From: Planctomycetia bacterium
GTDB lineage: Bacteria; Planctomycetota; PLA2; JAEUHO01
Reading direction: 5' to 3'
Assembly: GCA_016795345.1 (NCBI GenBank)
Contig: JAEUHO010000332.1
Coordinates: forward strand, 1-39,552
Length of the DNA stretch: 39,552 nt
Part shown: piece after piece, positions 7,767-15,649 of the stretch
How the letters are laid out: each line of letters opens with the position of its first letter
Numbering within the stretch: position 1 is the first letter of the stretch
Position numbers and translations under genes: made by a program
The notes under the pieces: generated by a model
Told to the model about the DNA's origin: nothing
What the model saw: the letters and a program-made list of their open reading frames with translations, nothing else
Database searches by the model: none

Positions 7767-9509
7767 TCACTCCTCCTCTCGCTCACAGTCGTAGAGCAGA
7801 TCGACGAGGCGATTGCCGAGCCTCCTGGTCGCGCCAGCGTCACCGGACTCGATCGCCGCCTTCAGTTCGCCGACCGCCTGGCGGATCGCTTCTCGAGACG
7901 TCCCACTGAGCTCACCGAGCATCCGTTCGGCCTTCTCGATGACGGCTCGAAACTCCCGCGCCTCCGGTCGGGACTGCCAGAGTTCCGAGACCCGCTTCTC
8001 TGCCTCGGCGCGCCCCTCCGGGGACAACACGGCTGCGTTGGCCTTCTCCTCGATCACGACCGTCTGCCCAGTCGCAGGGATCGTCCCTTCCACGCGGATC
8101 AGGCCGTTCAGGTCGTACTGGAAGAGCACCTCGATCGCATGGGGCGTGCCGTCGCTGGCGCACGGGACGTCCGTGATCACGGCCTCCTTCATCAACACGG
8201 CATCCTCCGGGTACCGCGCCCGGCCCGTCGAGTCCTGATAGACACAAACGTTCACCGCATCCTGCTCGGAGCTCATCAGCCGATAGGTCTTCCGTGTCCG
8301 GAAGGGAATCGTCGTGTTGGGGCGGATCAGCGGCTCGTAGACGAGCATGCGACGATCGCCGACGACTTCGACGACGGCGATCCCGACGCCCTTGGGCGCG
8401 ACATCGGTGATGACGGGGCCGGTCGCGCCGTCCAGCAACCCAGAGACCTGCGCGGCTCGAATCGACGCACCCATGGCCACGGCCAGATCCGCCGGGACAT
8501 CGGCTGAACCCTGCTTCCCGAACGTCTCTTCGATGATGTTCCGCACCGCGGGGATGTAGCTGGTGCCACCGACCAAGAGGATCTTCTGTACCGAGCTGGG
8601 GCGTACCCCCTTTGCACCGAGGGCCGTCCTGAGGCAGGCTCGGGTCCGGCTCAACAGCTCCGAGCAATGCCGGTCGTAGTCGTCTCGCGAGACGACGACG
8701 TCGAGGTCGATCTGCTGGGTTGCCGTGGCGCCGACGTTGCGGAGTTGCACTTCCGTGGTCGTTCGGCTCGAGAGGTCGACCTTCGCCCGCTCCGCGCGGT
8801 CCTTCAGATCGCGGTCGAGGTTGGCACTCAACCGGACCTGCGGAACGCTCTGGATCACCCGTTGCTTCAGGAGTGAGATCATCACGTCGTCGAAGTCCTT
8901 GCCACCGAGCGCGACGTCGCCGTGCGAACTGCGGACTTCGATGACCCCGGACATCATCTCCAAGATCGAGATGTCGAGCGTTCCGCCGCCGAAGTCGAAG
9001 ACGAGGAGTTGCTCATCGGCGTCGAGACGCGTGAGCCCATAGGCCAGCGCCGCGGCCGTCGGCTCCGCGACGAGCAGTTGGACCTCCAGCCCCGCGATCC
9101 GCGCGGCATCGAAGGTCGCGCGCTTCGCGACATCGTCGAAGTTCGCCGGAACGGACACCACGGCCTCTCGAACCGGCTGGTTCAGATAGACCTCGGCGCT
9201 CTCCTTGAGGGCTCGGAGGATGATGGCCGCGATCTCGGGAGGACGGTGACGCCGGCTGCCCAGCGGGATCTCGACGTCCCTTCCCATGAGGCGCTTCGAC
9301 TCCCGAACGCCCCTGCCCGGGACGTCGACCGCGCCTCGCGCCTCCTCGCCGACCAACAACTCGTCACGCGAGTTCAGCGCGACCAACGACGGGAGGACCA
9401 CGGACTTCGACGATGCGACCGGCACCGGCTCCGGCCGACCGTGGCGAAACACGCAGATCTCGGAGGTCGAGGTCCCGAGGTCGATGCCGACAGCGAATCG
9501 CTCACCCAT
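7767..9509 (-). CDS. DnaK-like Hsp70 chaperone (short, accessory)
   Basis: 580 residues against about 640 for housekeeping DnaK. The ATPase half has phosphate-1 loop DLGTSTS (10-16), catalytic-type Lys72 in ESKRLMGR, phosphate-2 loop FDFGGGTLD (171-179), DVALGGKDFD (198-207) and adenosine loop LLVGGTSYIP (311-320). A DnaK-style linker is not conserved (around 363-372). The substrate-binding beta domain is recognisable from LIRPNTTIP (394-402) and ALFQYDLNG-like text near 460-470. The helical lid is short (about 495-580) and there is no EEVD-like tail. I prefer ATG 9509 over the in-frame GTG at 9521. ATG 9509 overlaps the stop of the GrpE-like gene by eight bases, so translation is probably coupled. 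This operon layout, with both partners membrane-bound, points to a specialised Hsp70 rather than the general stress chaperone. Confidence 0.93.
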   Translation of the reverse strand: MGERFAVGIDLGTSTSEICVFRHGRPEPVPVASSKSVVLPSLVALNSRDELLVGEEARGAVDVPGRGVRESKRLMGRDVEIPLGSRRHRPPEIAAIILRALKESAEVYLNQPVREAVVSVPANFDDVAKRATFDAARIAGLEVQLLVAEPTAAALAYGLTRLDADEQLLVFDFGGGTLDISILEMMSGVIEVRSSHGDVALGGKDFDDVMISLLKQRVIQSVPQVRLSANLDRDLKDRAERAKVDLSSRTTTEVQLRNVGATATQQIDLDVVVSRDDYDRHCSELLSRTRACLRTALGAKGVRPSSVQKILLVGGTSYIPAVRNIIEETFGKQGSADVPADLAVAMGASIRAAQVSGLLDGATGPVITDVAPKGVGIAVVEVVGDRRMLVYEPLIRPNTTIPFRTRKTYRLMSSEQDAVNVCVYQDSTGRARYPEDAVLMKEAVITDVPCASDGTPHAIEVLFQYDLNGLIRVEGTIPATGQTVVIEEKANAAVLSPEGRAEAEKRVSELWQSRPEAREFRAVIEKAERMLGELSGTSREAIRQAVGELKAAIESGDAGATRRLGNRLVDLLYDCEREEE

Positions 9510-10407
9510 GGACGGCCTCACTCGAAGGGGGAACAGGGGGTGCCGCAGCCTGCCCCGGGTCTGGGGTCGCGACGCTCTCGGTCGGCGGCGGCGGAAGTGC
9601 GGGTGCGGGCGGCATGGCAGGCGGGGGCCTCGCAGCCGTTGTCACCCGCGCAAGCGTCAACACCTGCCCCCGATAGCGGTAGCCCCAGGCGGCGCAGCGA
9701 AGCACCGAACCTTCCGGCACGGTGTCCGACGGATCGGTGCCGACGACCTCGTGTTCGGAGGGATGCACGACGTCCGCGGGCTTGGGGTCGATGAGCGTGA
9801 CTCCGCAGTGCGCGAGGTCGCGGATCATGGCGCGCGCCCGATCTTCCCCTGCGCGGGACAAGGCGTCAGTCCCGTCGCGCTGTCGAAACGCGCGCTCCTC
9901 CGCCCGCACGAAGTCCAGCGCGGTCTTGGCGGTCTCCTCCTCGCGCTTCTCGGCTTGCCGCATGGCGTGCCGAGTCTCTCCGATCGTCCGATCGACCTCT
10001 TGCAGGCCGGTCGAGACGGCCTCGACCCGTGCGACCGCGCTCAGCATCGCGGACAGCGAAGCCGTCGCGTCCTCGAGCGAAGCTCGCAGCTTCGAGTGTT
10101 CTCGTCGCACGGCGTCGAGGTTGGCAACCTCGGTGCGGACGGTGGCGAGGGCCTCGGGAAGCGTCTCCAGCAACTGGACTCGAGCTCGATTGACCGTCGC
10201 GCTCAGCAGGACGAACGCCGCGCCGAGAATCAACGCCGCGGACGACGCGCAGAGCACGACCCTGAGTTCAGGCGGGCCAGAAAGGGCGAGGCCGACGATC
10301 AGGGACACGGCGCCAGTCGCCAGCGGCAACAGCCACGCGAGGACCGCCCCGCGCCACGCGGATCCGGAAGGCGGACTCGTGCCGCTCGACTCGTGACTCA
10401 CTTGCAT
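9502..10407 (-). CDS. Membrane-anchored GrpE-like nucleotide exchange factor
   Basis: 301 residues. Two adjacent hydrophobic helices (about 20-42 and 49-71) form a membrane hairpin, followed by a long helical, coiled-coil-like segment (about 72-165). Residues 190-248 match the GrpE beta head: AHCGVTLIDP, then HPSEHEVVGTDPSD, EGSVLRCAAWGYRYRGQVLTLARVT. Ordinary GrpE has the same order (helix, then the H-x-A/V, D, G-x-V, GY, A-x-V pattern) but no membrane segments. Residues 250-301 are Pro/Ala-rich. The role is inferred as ADP release from the Hsp70 encoded next, at the membrane. ATG 10407 is chosen over much longer open frames because a strong GGAGGAGGA ribosome site precedes it and a sigma-70-like promoter lies just upstream. 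First gene of the operon. Confidence 0.85.
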   Translation of the reverse strand: MQVSHESSGTSPPSGSAWRGAVLAWLLPLATGAVSLIVGLALSGPPELRVVLCASSAALILGAAFVLLSATVNRARVQLLETLPEALATVRTEVANLDAVRREHSKLRASLEDATASLSAMLSAVARVEAVSTGLQEVDRTIGETRHAMRQAEKREEETAKTALDFVRAEERAFRQRDGTDALSRAGEDRARAMIRDLAHCGVTLIDPKPADVVHPSEHEVVGTDPSDTVPEGSVLRCAAWGYRYRGQVLTLARVTTAARPPPAMPPAPALPPPPTESVATPDPGQAAAPPVPPSSEAVHG

Positions 10408-10432
10408 GCGTTCCTCCTCCGCGGCGCGCTGC

Positions 10433-10461
10433 ATTCGATCGCACTGACCACTGGGTGGCAA
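10433..10461 (-). promoter_or_regulatory. Sigma-70-like promoter of the GrpE-like/Hsp70/J-like operon
   Basis: On the minus strand, TTGCCA (10456-10461, five of six to TTGACA) is followed by a 17-base spacer and TCGAAT (10433-10438, four of six to TATAAT). Transcription would start about 20 bases before the ATG at 10407. It is the most consensus-like promoter I found here. Confidence 0.5.
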
Positions 10462-11920
10462 TGATCTCGTCGGTCGTCGTACTCGTCCCTCGCGACCACG
10501 GTGCGCCCCCAGCGTACCCGAGCGACACGCTCGTTGCCTCACGGGTCGCGCGGGATGCCGTCGTCGGTCCCTGCGGGAGGTACCGGCGACGCTGGTGGCA
10601 CGCGAAGGTCGGGCAGCGTCCCGGGACGTCGCTCGTCTCTTGACCGCGTGTGGCGACAAGGACCTTCCGGTGCGCTCCTCGCGATCGGACGCGAGGCCGA
10701 CATCGGCGATCGAGGGCACCGGTCCTCGGGGCGCGGCGGGCATCGCCCGAGTGACGCGCGACCCAAGCCCGTGTGCCGGCGGGATTCGCGTCCGTCCTGA
10801 TTCGGATCGCGCCGGCCGGGAGCCTCGCCCGAAGCGCACCGCAACCCCTCGAGGCGCATCGCGTCTCGCGCCGGCGCCTTGACGATCGCCGGGAGCGGCG
10901 AGTGCGAGGCCGGACTGCGGGCCCGTGAGGCGATCGGGGGGGCCGGTACGCCGTGGCGTCGAAGACGACACGCCGTCCGCAGCGCCCAGCGGCCCGAATC
11001 CGACGTGCGATGCCGCGGTGCGTCGGTCGGAGCAGGCGACGCCCGCGGTCCTGCGCGTGAACCCCCACAACATCGATGAACCGCAGCCTGGAACTGGTCG
11101 GCGCCCACCTCCCATGTCGGATGGTACCGCCGGCGATCCGGCGGAGGGCGGAGGCAGACTCGCCCGACACCGGAGGGCACCGCCGAGATCGCCGAGCGCA
11201 CAGAGGCCGGACAGGGGGCCGACTGCACCATCTGCTGCGCCGAAGAGCCGAACTGGCCGGCGGCTGGCGCCGGGTCGGCGGACGCGTCCACCAGGTCCGG
11301 GGCTCCGCAGGAGCGGAGCGGCTCGCCGCCGGGTACGTCGCGCCCTTGGAGCACCTTGCGCCTGCATCGACCGCACCCGAGGCGGTCGGACGCACACGGG
11401 CGGCTCTTCGCGGCACGTCCAAGACTCGCTCCCTCGAGCACACGAGGCAGGCCTACGCCGAGTCGCGGCTCCGTGACACACCCGTGGGACGTCGACAGCG
11501 GCCCGGAGACCCGGAACAAGGGTCGACGGGGACACCACGTCGCGCGGACGCTCAGGATCACCGAAGCGGCCGGCCGCCGACGCTGACCGAAGGCTCCCCG
11601 CCGGGGACGGTGCTGCGCGGGACGTCGAGTCGGGATGGGCCCCGACGGCAATCCCGAGCAGGGGGTCGTTGACCACCGCCACAGCCCGCCACGGATGGCC
11701 CCGGGGCCTCGCATGGGTCGCCGTCCTCGTCGGCGACGTCGTCCACCGCGGGCTCCGACGACGACGTCGCGGACGACGGCATCGCGGGGCCCCGCCCCGC
11801 CTGAGCGCCCCGGGGTCGCCGGGCCGCCCCCCTGCCCCCGGACCCCCTGTCCCCCCGAGCCGAGGTCCGCCGCCCCGGTGGGCCGGCGAGGACGGAGGCG
11901 GCGGGGATCGCCCGCGCAGG
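10462..11920. other. 1.46-kb stretch without a recognisable gene
   Basis: Several long open frames cross this stretch on both strands, but their translations are Arg/Pro/Ser-rich without domains, signal peptides or plausible starts. No frame shows the strong third-position G/C preference of the genes around it. No tRNA-like T-arm, large palindrome or known riboswitch core was seen. It separates the minus-strand Hsp70 operon from the plus-strand menaquinone operon. It may be a decayed gene, an untranslated RNA region or remnant of acquired DNA. Confidence 0.5.
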
Positions 11921-11921
11921 G

Positions 11922-11951
11922 TTCGGACGCCCCCGGGGGAGGCCCTACACT
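11922..11951 (+). promoter_or_regulatory. Putative promoter of mqnC-mqnE-ispG
   Basis: TACACT (11946-11951) is a four-of-six -10 hexamer. TTCGGA (11922-11927) lies 18 bases upstream as a weak -35. The ATG follows 24 bases after the -10, with GGAG (11966-11969) as ribosome site. Confidence 0.35.
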
Positions 11952-11975
11952 CGCCCGAGGATCCCGGAGTCCCCC

Positions 11976-13091
11976 ATGACCGCCACGCTCGCGAGCGCCC
12001 TCGACGCCGCCTACGACAAGGCCGCCGCCGGGGAGCGCCTGTCCGTCGAGGACGCCGTCCTGCTCCTCGGGAAGGGCGACCTCCTGACCCTCGGGTCCCT
12101 CGCGAAGGCCGCCCGGGAGCGGCACAACCCCGGCAACGTCGTCACGTACATCGTCGACCGGAACGTCAACTACACGAACGTGTGCGTGACGTACTGCTCG
12201 TTCTGCGCGTTCTACCGTCCGCCGGGCCACGAGGAGGGGTACGTCCAGACGTTCGAGCAGGTCGCGGCGCGGCTCGAGGAGCTGCGCGCGCAGGACGGCC
12301 GGCAGGTGCTGCTCCAGGGCGGCCACCACCCCGACCTCCCGATCGGCTGGTACGAGGGGATGCTGCGGTCGATCAAGGCCCGGTTCCCCGAGATCAACAT
12401 CCACGGGTTCTCGCCGCCGGAGATCACGCACTTCGCCGAGATCTGGAAGCTGCCGGTGGCCGAGATCGTCGCGCGGTTCAAGGCCGCCGGCCTGCGCTCG
12501 ATCCCGGGCGGCGGCGGCGAGATCCTCGTGGACCGCGTGCGGAAGATCATCGCCCCCATGAAGGCGACGAGCGACGAGTGGCTCGCGGTCATGGGCGAGG
12601 CGCACCGCCAGGGCCTGACGTCGTCGGCGACGATGATGTACGGCCACGTCGAGACGCTGGCCGAGCGCGTCGAGCACATGGACCGCATCCGCCGCCAGCA
12701 GGACGAGACGAAGGGGTTCACCGCCTTCATCTGCTGGTCGTACCAGAACCCCAACACGAACCTCCTGCGCAAGGTGAAGGACCCCGCGGGCGCCCACGAC
12801 TACCTGCGCACGGTGGCCGTCGCGCGCCTGTTCCTCGACAACGTCCGCCACGTGCAGTCGTCGTGGGTGACGCAGGGCCCGAAGATCGGCCAGCTCGCCC
12901 TCGAGTTCGGCTGCGACGACATGGGCGGCACGATGATGGAGGAGAACGTGGTGTCGGCCGCCGGCACGACGTTCCAGCTGCCGCCCGACGAGATGGAGCG
13001 CACGATCCGCGACGCGGGCTACGAGCCGCGCCGCCGCACGACGTTCTACGAGGTGCTGCCGCCCGTGACCGTCCCTGGAGCCCGCCCGTGA
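11976..13091 (+). CDS. mqnC: Cyclic dehypoxanthine futalosine synthase MqnC
   Basis: 371 residues, a radical-SAM enzyme of the futalosine route to menaquinone. It cyclises dehypoxanthine futalosine to the spiro-naphthalene precursor in the cytoplasm. The diagnostic block is NVVTYIVDRNVNYTNVC followed by TYCSFCAFYR, with the iron-sulphur ligands Cys70, Cys74 and Cys77 (CX3CX2C). QGGHHPDLPIGWYE follows, then SIPGGGGEI, all typical of MqnC rather than MqnE. Length is normal. The stop overlaps the GTG start of mqnE (GTGA at 13088-13091), so the two are co-translated. A strong ribosome site (GGAG, six bases before ATG) supports the start. Confidence 0.93.
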   Translation: MTATLASALDAAYDKAAAGERLSVEDAVLLLGKGDLLTLGSLAKAARERHNPGNVVTYIVDRNVNYTNVCVTYCSFCAFYRPPGHEEGYVQTFEQVAARLEELRAQDGRQVLLQGGHHPDLPIGWYEGMLRSIKARFPEINIHGFSPPEITHFAEIWKLPVAEIVARFKAAGLRSIPGGGGEILVDRVRKIIAPMKATSDEWLAVMGEAHRQGLTSSATMMYGHVETLAERVEHMDRIRRQQDETKGFTAFICWSYQNPNTNLLRKVKDPAGAHDYLRTVAVARLFLDNVRHVQSSWVTQGPKIGQLALEFGCDDMGGTMMEENVVSAAGTTFQLPPDEMERTIRDAGYEPRRRTTFYEVLPPVTVPGARP

Positions 13092-14236
13092 CCCCCGCCG
13101 CCACCGCCCCCGTGGACGCCGCCGCCGACCTCAAGCGCCTGCGCGCGCCCGCCGACCTCGCCGACCTCGCGGAGAAGGTCGTCCACCGCCAGCGCCTCTC
13201 CTTCGACGACGGCGTGCGGCTCTACCGCCACCCCGACCTGCTCGCGGTCGGCCGCATGGCCGACCTCGTCCGCGAGCGGCTCCACGGCGACCGCGTCTAC
13301 TACAACATCAACCGCCACATCGAGCCGACGAACGTGTGCGCGACGGCATGCGCGTTCTGCGCCTTCGGCCGCGACGCGCAGGACCCCGAGGCCTACGAGA
13401 TGTCGCACGACGACGTCTACGAGCGCGCGGCCGCATGCGTGGCCGAGGGGGCGACGGAGGTCCACATCGTCGCGGGCCTGCACCCGCAGTTCGACCTCGA
13501 GTGGTACGAGGAGATGCTGCGCGGGCTGAAGGCCCGGTTCCCGGCGCTCCACCTCAAGTGCTTCACGTCGGTGGAGATCGCGTACTTCTGCCGCCTGCAC
13601 AAGCTGTCCCACGAGACGGTGCTGCGGCGGCTGATCGCCGCGGGCCTCGACTCGATGCCCGGCGGCGGCGCCGAGATCTTCGCGCCGGAGGTCCGGACGC
13701 AGATCTGCGACAACAAGTGCGACGCCGACGAGTGGCTGCAGGTGCACCGCACGGCCCACGGCCTCGGCCTGCGCAGCAACTGCACCATGCTCTACGGCCA
13801 CATCGAGGGCGACGAGCACCGCGTCGACCACGTCCTCAGGCTCCGCGCGCTGCAGGACGAGACCCACGGCTTCCAGGCCTTCATCCCGCTCGCGTTCCAC
13901 CCGGCGAACACGCGGCTCTCGCACCTCCCGGGCCCGTCGGGCCGCCTCGACCTCCGCGTCATCGCGGTCTCGCGGCTCCTGCTCGACAACATCCCGCACC
14001 TCAAGGCCTACTGGATCATGCTCGGCGAGAAGACCGCCCAGGTCGGCCTCTCCTTCGGCGCCAACGACCTCGACGGCACCGTCGTCGAGGAGAAGATCGT
14101 CCACATGGCCGGCGCCGAGAGCCCGGAGCGCCTCGCGGTGGACCGCCTCACGTTCCTCATCCGCGAGGCGGGCAAGACGCCCGTCGAGCGCGACACGCTC
14201 TACAACGTCGTGAAGCGCGAGAAGGCCCGCGCATGA
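13088..14236 (+). CDS. mqnE: Aminodeoxyfutalosine synthase MqnE
   Basis: 382 residues from the GTG that overlaps the mqnC stop. A radical-SAM enzyme that joins the 3-enolpyruvyl benzoate precursor to SAM-derived adenosyl to make aminofutalosine, the entry step of the futalosine pathway. Features: YYNINRHIEPTNVC followed by ACAFCAF with Cys84, Cys88 and Cys91; HIVAGLHPQFDLEWYE; SMPGGGAEIF; and the C-terminal EEKIVHMAGAESPE block, which distinguishes MqnE from MqnC. The open frame continues far upstream inside mqnC in another frame; that part is not coding. The start is fixed by the GTGA junction and by the alignment of the N-terminus with mqnC-type helices. The stop overlaps the ispG ATG (ATGA). 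MqnA and MqnB/D are not in the window. Confidence 0.93.
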   Translation: MTPAATAPVDAAADLKRLRAPADLADLAEKVVHRQRLSFDDGVRLYRHPDLLAVGRMADLVRERLHGDRVYYNINRHIEPTNVCATACAFCAFGRDAQDPEAYEMSHDDVYERAAACVAEGATEVHIVAGLHPQFDLEWYEEMLRGLKARFPALHLKCFTSVEIAYFCRLHKLSHETVLRRLIAAGLDSMPGGGAEIFAPEVRTQICDNKCDADEWLQVHRTAHGLGLRSNCTMLYGHIEGDEHRVDHVLRLRALQDETHGFQAFIPLAFHPANTRLSHLPGPSGRLDLRVIAVSRLLLDNIPHLKAYWIMLGEKTAQVGLSFGANDLDGTVVEEKIVHMAGAESPERLAVDRLTFLIREAGKTPVERDTLYNVVKREKARA

Positions 14237-15417
14237 GCGGGGCCCCCGCCCGCGGCGTGCAGGTGATCGGGCCCGGCGGGTCGTTCGCGACCCCGCGGGA
14301 CGAGCACGGCTTCCTCCGGCCCCGCCGCAAGGCGCGCGAGGTCCGCGTCGGGAACCTCGTGCTCGGCGGGGCCCACCCGGTCCGCGTCCAGACCATGACC
14401 AAGGGCGACACCGGCGACGTCGAGACGACGTTCGACGAGGTCGTCGGCCTCGAGGCCGCCGGCTGCGAGCTGGTCCGCGCCTCGGTCCCCACGATGCGCG
14501 AGGCGAAGGCGCTCGGCGAGCTCAAGCGCCGCATCAAGATCCCCCTCGTCGCGGACATCCACTTCTCCGCCCCGCTGGCCCTCGAGGCCATCGCGCAGGG
14601 CGTCGACAAGGTCCGCATCAACCCGGGCAACATCGGCACGCGCGAGGAGGTCGAGCGGGTCGTCCGCGCCGCCCGCGACCGCGGCGTCGCCATGCGCATC
14701 GGCGTCAACTCCGGCTCGATCCGCGAGCGCAAGGCGCTCGAGGTGAAGGCGCAGGACGAGGACATGGTCGAGCTCTGCGTGCGCGAGGCCCTGCGCCACG
14801 TCGAGATCTTCGAGTCGCTCAAGTTCCACGACTTCCTCATCAGCATCAAGGCCCACACGGTCCCGCTGACCGTCGCCGCGAACCGCAGGCTCGCGGCCGC
14901 GTGCGACTACCCGCTCCACCTCGGCGTCACGCACGCCGGCTCGGCCGAGCCGAGTTTGATCAAGTCGTCGGCCGCGTTCGGCATCCTGCTCGCCGAGGGC
15001 ATCGGCGACACGATCCGCGTCTCCATCACCGGCGACAACCGCCAGGAGGTCCGCGTCGGCCACGTGCTGCTGCAGGCCCTCGGGCTGCGCGCGCCGACGT
15101 TCGACGTCTACGCCTGCCCGTCCTGCGGCCGCGCCGAGATCGACCTCATCGGGCTCACGAAGAAGGTCGAGGAGGCCACCAAGGGCCTCACCTACCCGTG
15201 CCGCGTCGCGGTCATGGGGTGCATCGTGAACGGGCCCGGCGAGGCCGCGGAGGCCGACGTGTCGGTCTCGGCGGGCAAGGGCGCCGGCTTCATCTACCGC
15301 GGCGTCAAGATGATCAAGAAGGTGCGCGAGGAGGACATCGTCCGCGAGCTGCGCGCCGAGATCGACGCGTGGATCGCGGAGAAGCAGGCCGCCGAGGGCG
15401 CCGCCGCGCAGGGCTGA
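14233..15417 (+). CDS. ispG: 4-hydroxy-3-methylbut-2-en-1-yl diphosphate synthase IspG (GcpE)
   Basis: 394 residues, the compact bacterial form (TIM barrel plus iron-sulphur domain, no plant-type insert). It reduces MEcPP to HMBPP in the MEP isoprenoid pathway. Seen: VRVQTMTKGDTGD (51-63), VADIHFSAPLALEA (106-119), DKVRINPGNIG (125-135), GVTHAGSAEPSLIKSS (231-246), and the 4Fe-4S ligands Cys295 and Cys298 (CPSC), Cys330 in VMGCIVNGPGE and Glu337. All catalytic residues are present. It overlaps mqnE by ATGA. The link with menaquinone genes makes sense because the MEP pathway supplies the prenyl side chain of menaquinone. A structured repeat and a large inverted repeat follow the stop. Confidence 0.96.
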   Translation: MSGAPARGVQVIGPGGSFATPRDEHGFLRPRRKAREVRVGNLVLGGAHPVRVQTMTKGDTGDVETTFDEVVGLEAAGCELVRASVPTMREAKALGELKRRIKIPLVADIHFSAPLALEAIAQGVDKVRINPGNIGTREEVERVVRAARDRGVAMRIGVNSGSIRERKALEVKAQDEDMVELCVREALRHVEIFESLKFHDFLISIKAHTVPLTVAANRRLAAACDYPLHLGVTHAGSAEPSLIKSSAAFGILLAEGIGDTIRVSITGDNRQEVRVGHVLLQALGLRAPTFDVYACPSCGRAEIDLIGLTKKVEEATKGLTYPCRVAVMGCIVNGPGEAAEADVSVSAGKGAGFIYRGVKMIKKVREEDIVRELRAEIDAWIAEKQAAEGAAAQG

Positions 15418-15420
15418 GCG

Positions 15421-15532
15421 GCTGTGGAGGAGTCGGAGACTCCTTCACGGCCGCGAAGCGCGGGCCCGCAGGGCCCGCACGCCGAGCGGGTGCTCGGGGG
15501 GTTCGGGCCCCGAGAACCGAGCGAAGGCGATT
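15421..15532. repeat. 112-bp three-hairpin repeat, copy 1
   Basis: It starts three bases after the ispG stop. Hairpin 1: 15424-15434 pairs with 15438-15448 (11 pairs, loop GGA). Hairpin 2: GCGGGCCC 15460-15467 with GGGCCCGC 15471-15478. Hairpin 3: CTCGGGG 15493-15499 with CCCCGAG 15508-15514. The second copy, 20310-20421, is the same length without gaps and differs at 11 positions, four of which form two compensated pairs. It sits between convergent genes. It could be a bidirectional terminator, a REP-like element or a structured RNA. Confidence 0.85.
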
Positions 15533-15560
15533 TCCAGAGAGCCCTGATGCCCGGTCGTGC

Positions 15561-15640
15561 TCCCGGGACCGCGAGGCCCGCTCGCCGTCCGTTCCGACGG
15601 CCCCGGGGACTCTCGGTCACCGGGCCTCGCGGTCCCGGGA
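15561..15640. terminator. Large inverted repeat of the GGGACCGCGAGGCCCG element between convergent genes
   Basis: The 20-base arms at 15561-15580 and 15621-15640 are perfectly complementary around a 40-base loop. Each arm contains the dispersed core GGGACCGCGAGGCCCG. The position between the ends of ispG (+) and the cyclase-homology gene (-) suggests a two-way terminator. There is no T-tract, as is usual in such GC-rich DNA. Confidence 0.6.
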
Positions 15641-15649
15641 GGAGGGCTG

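Noticed and set aside
9509-9521. GTG 9521 as the start of the Hsp70 gene
   Set aside because: It adds four residues before the conserved start and has no better ribosome site; ATG 9509 overlaps the GrpE-like stop.
10539-12851. Long minus-strand frame through the gene-free region and into mqnC
   Set aside because: The mqnC part is a clear shadow frame, and the remainder shows no domain, start site or coding bias.
15421-15532. A small protein encoded by the 112-bp repeat
   Set aside because: Both copies are open in one frame, but base changes follow stem pairing and not codons, and no start is present.
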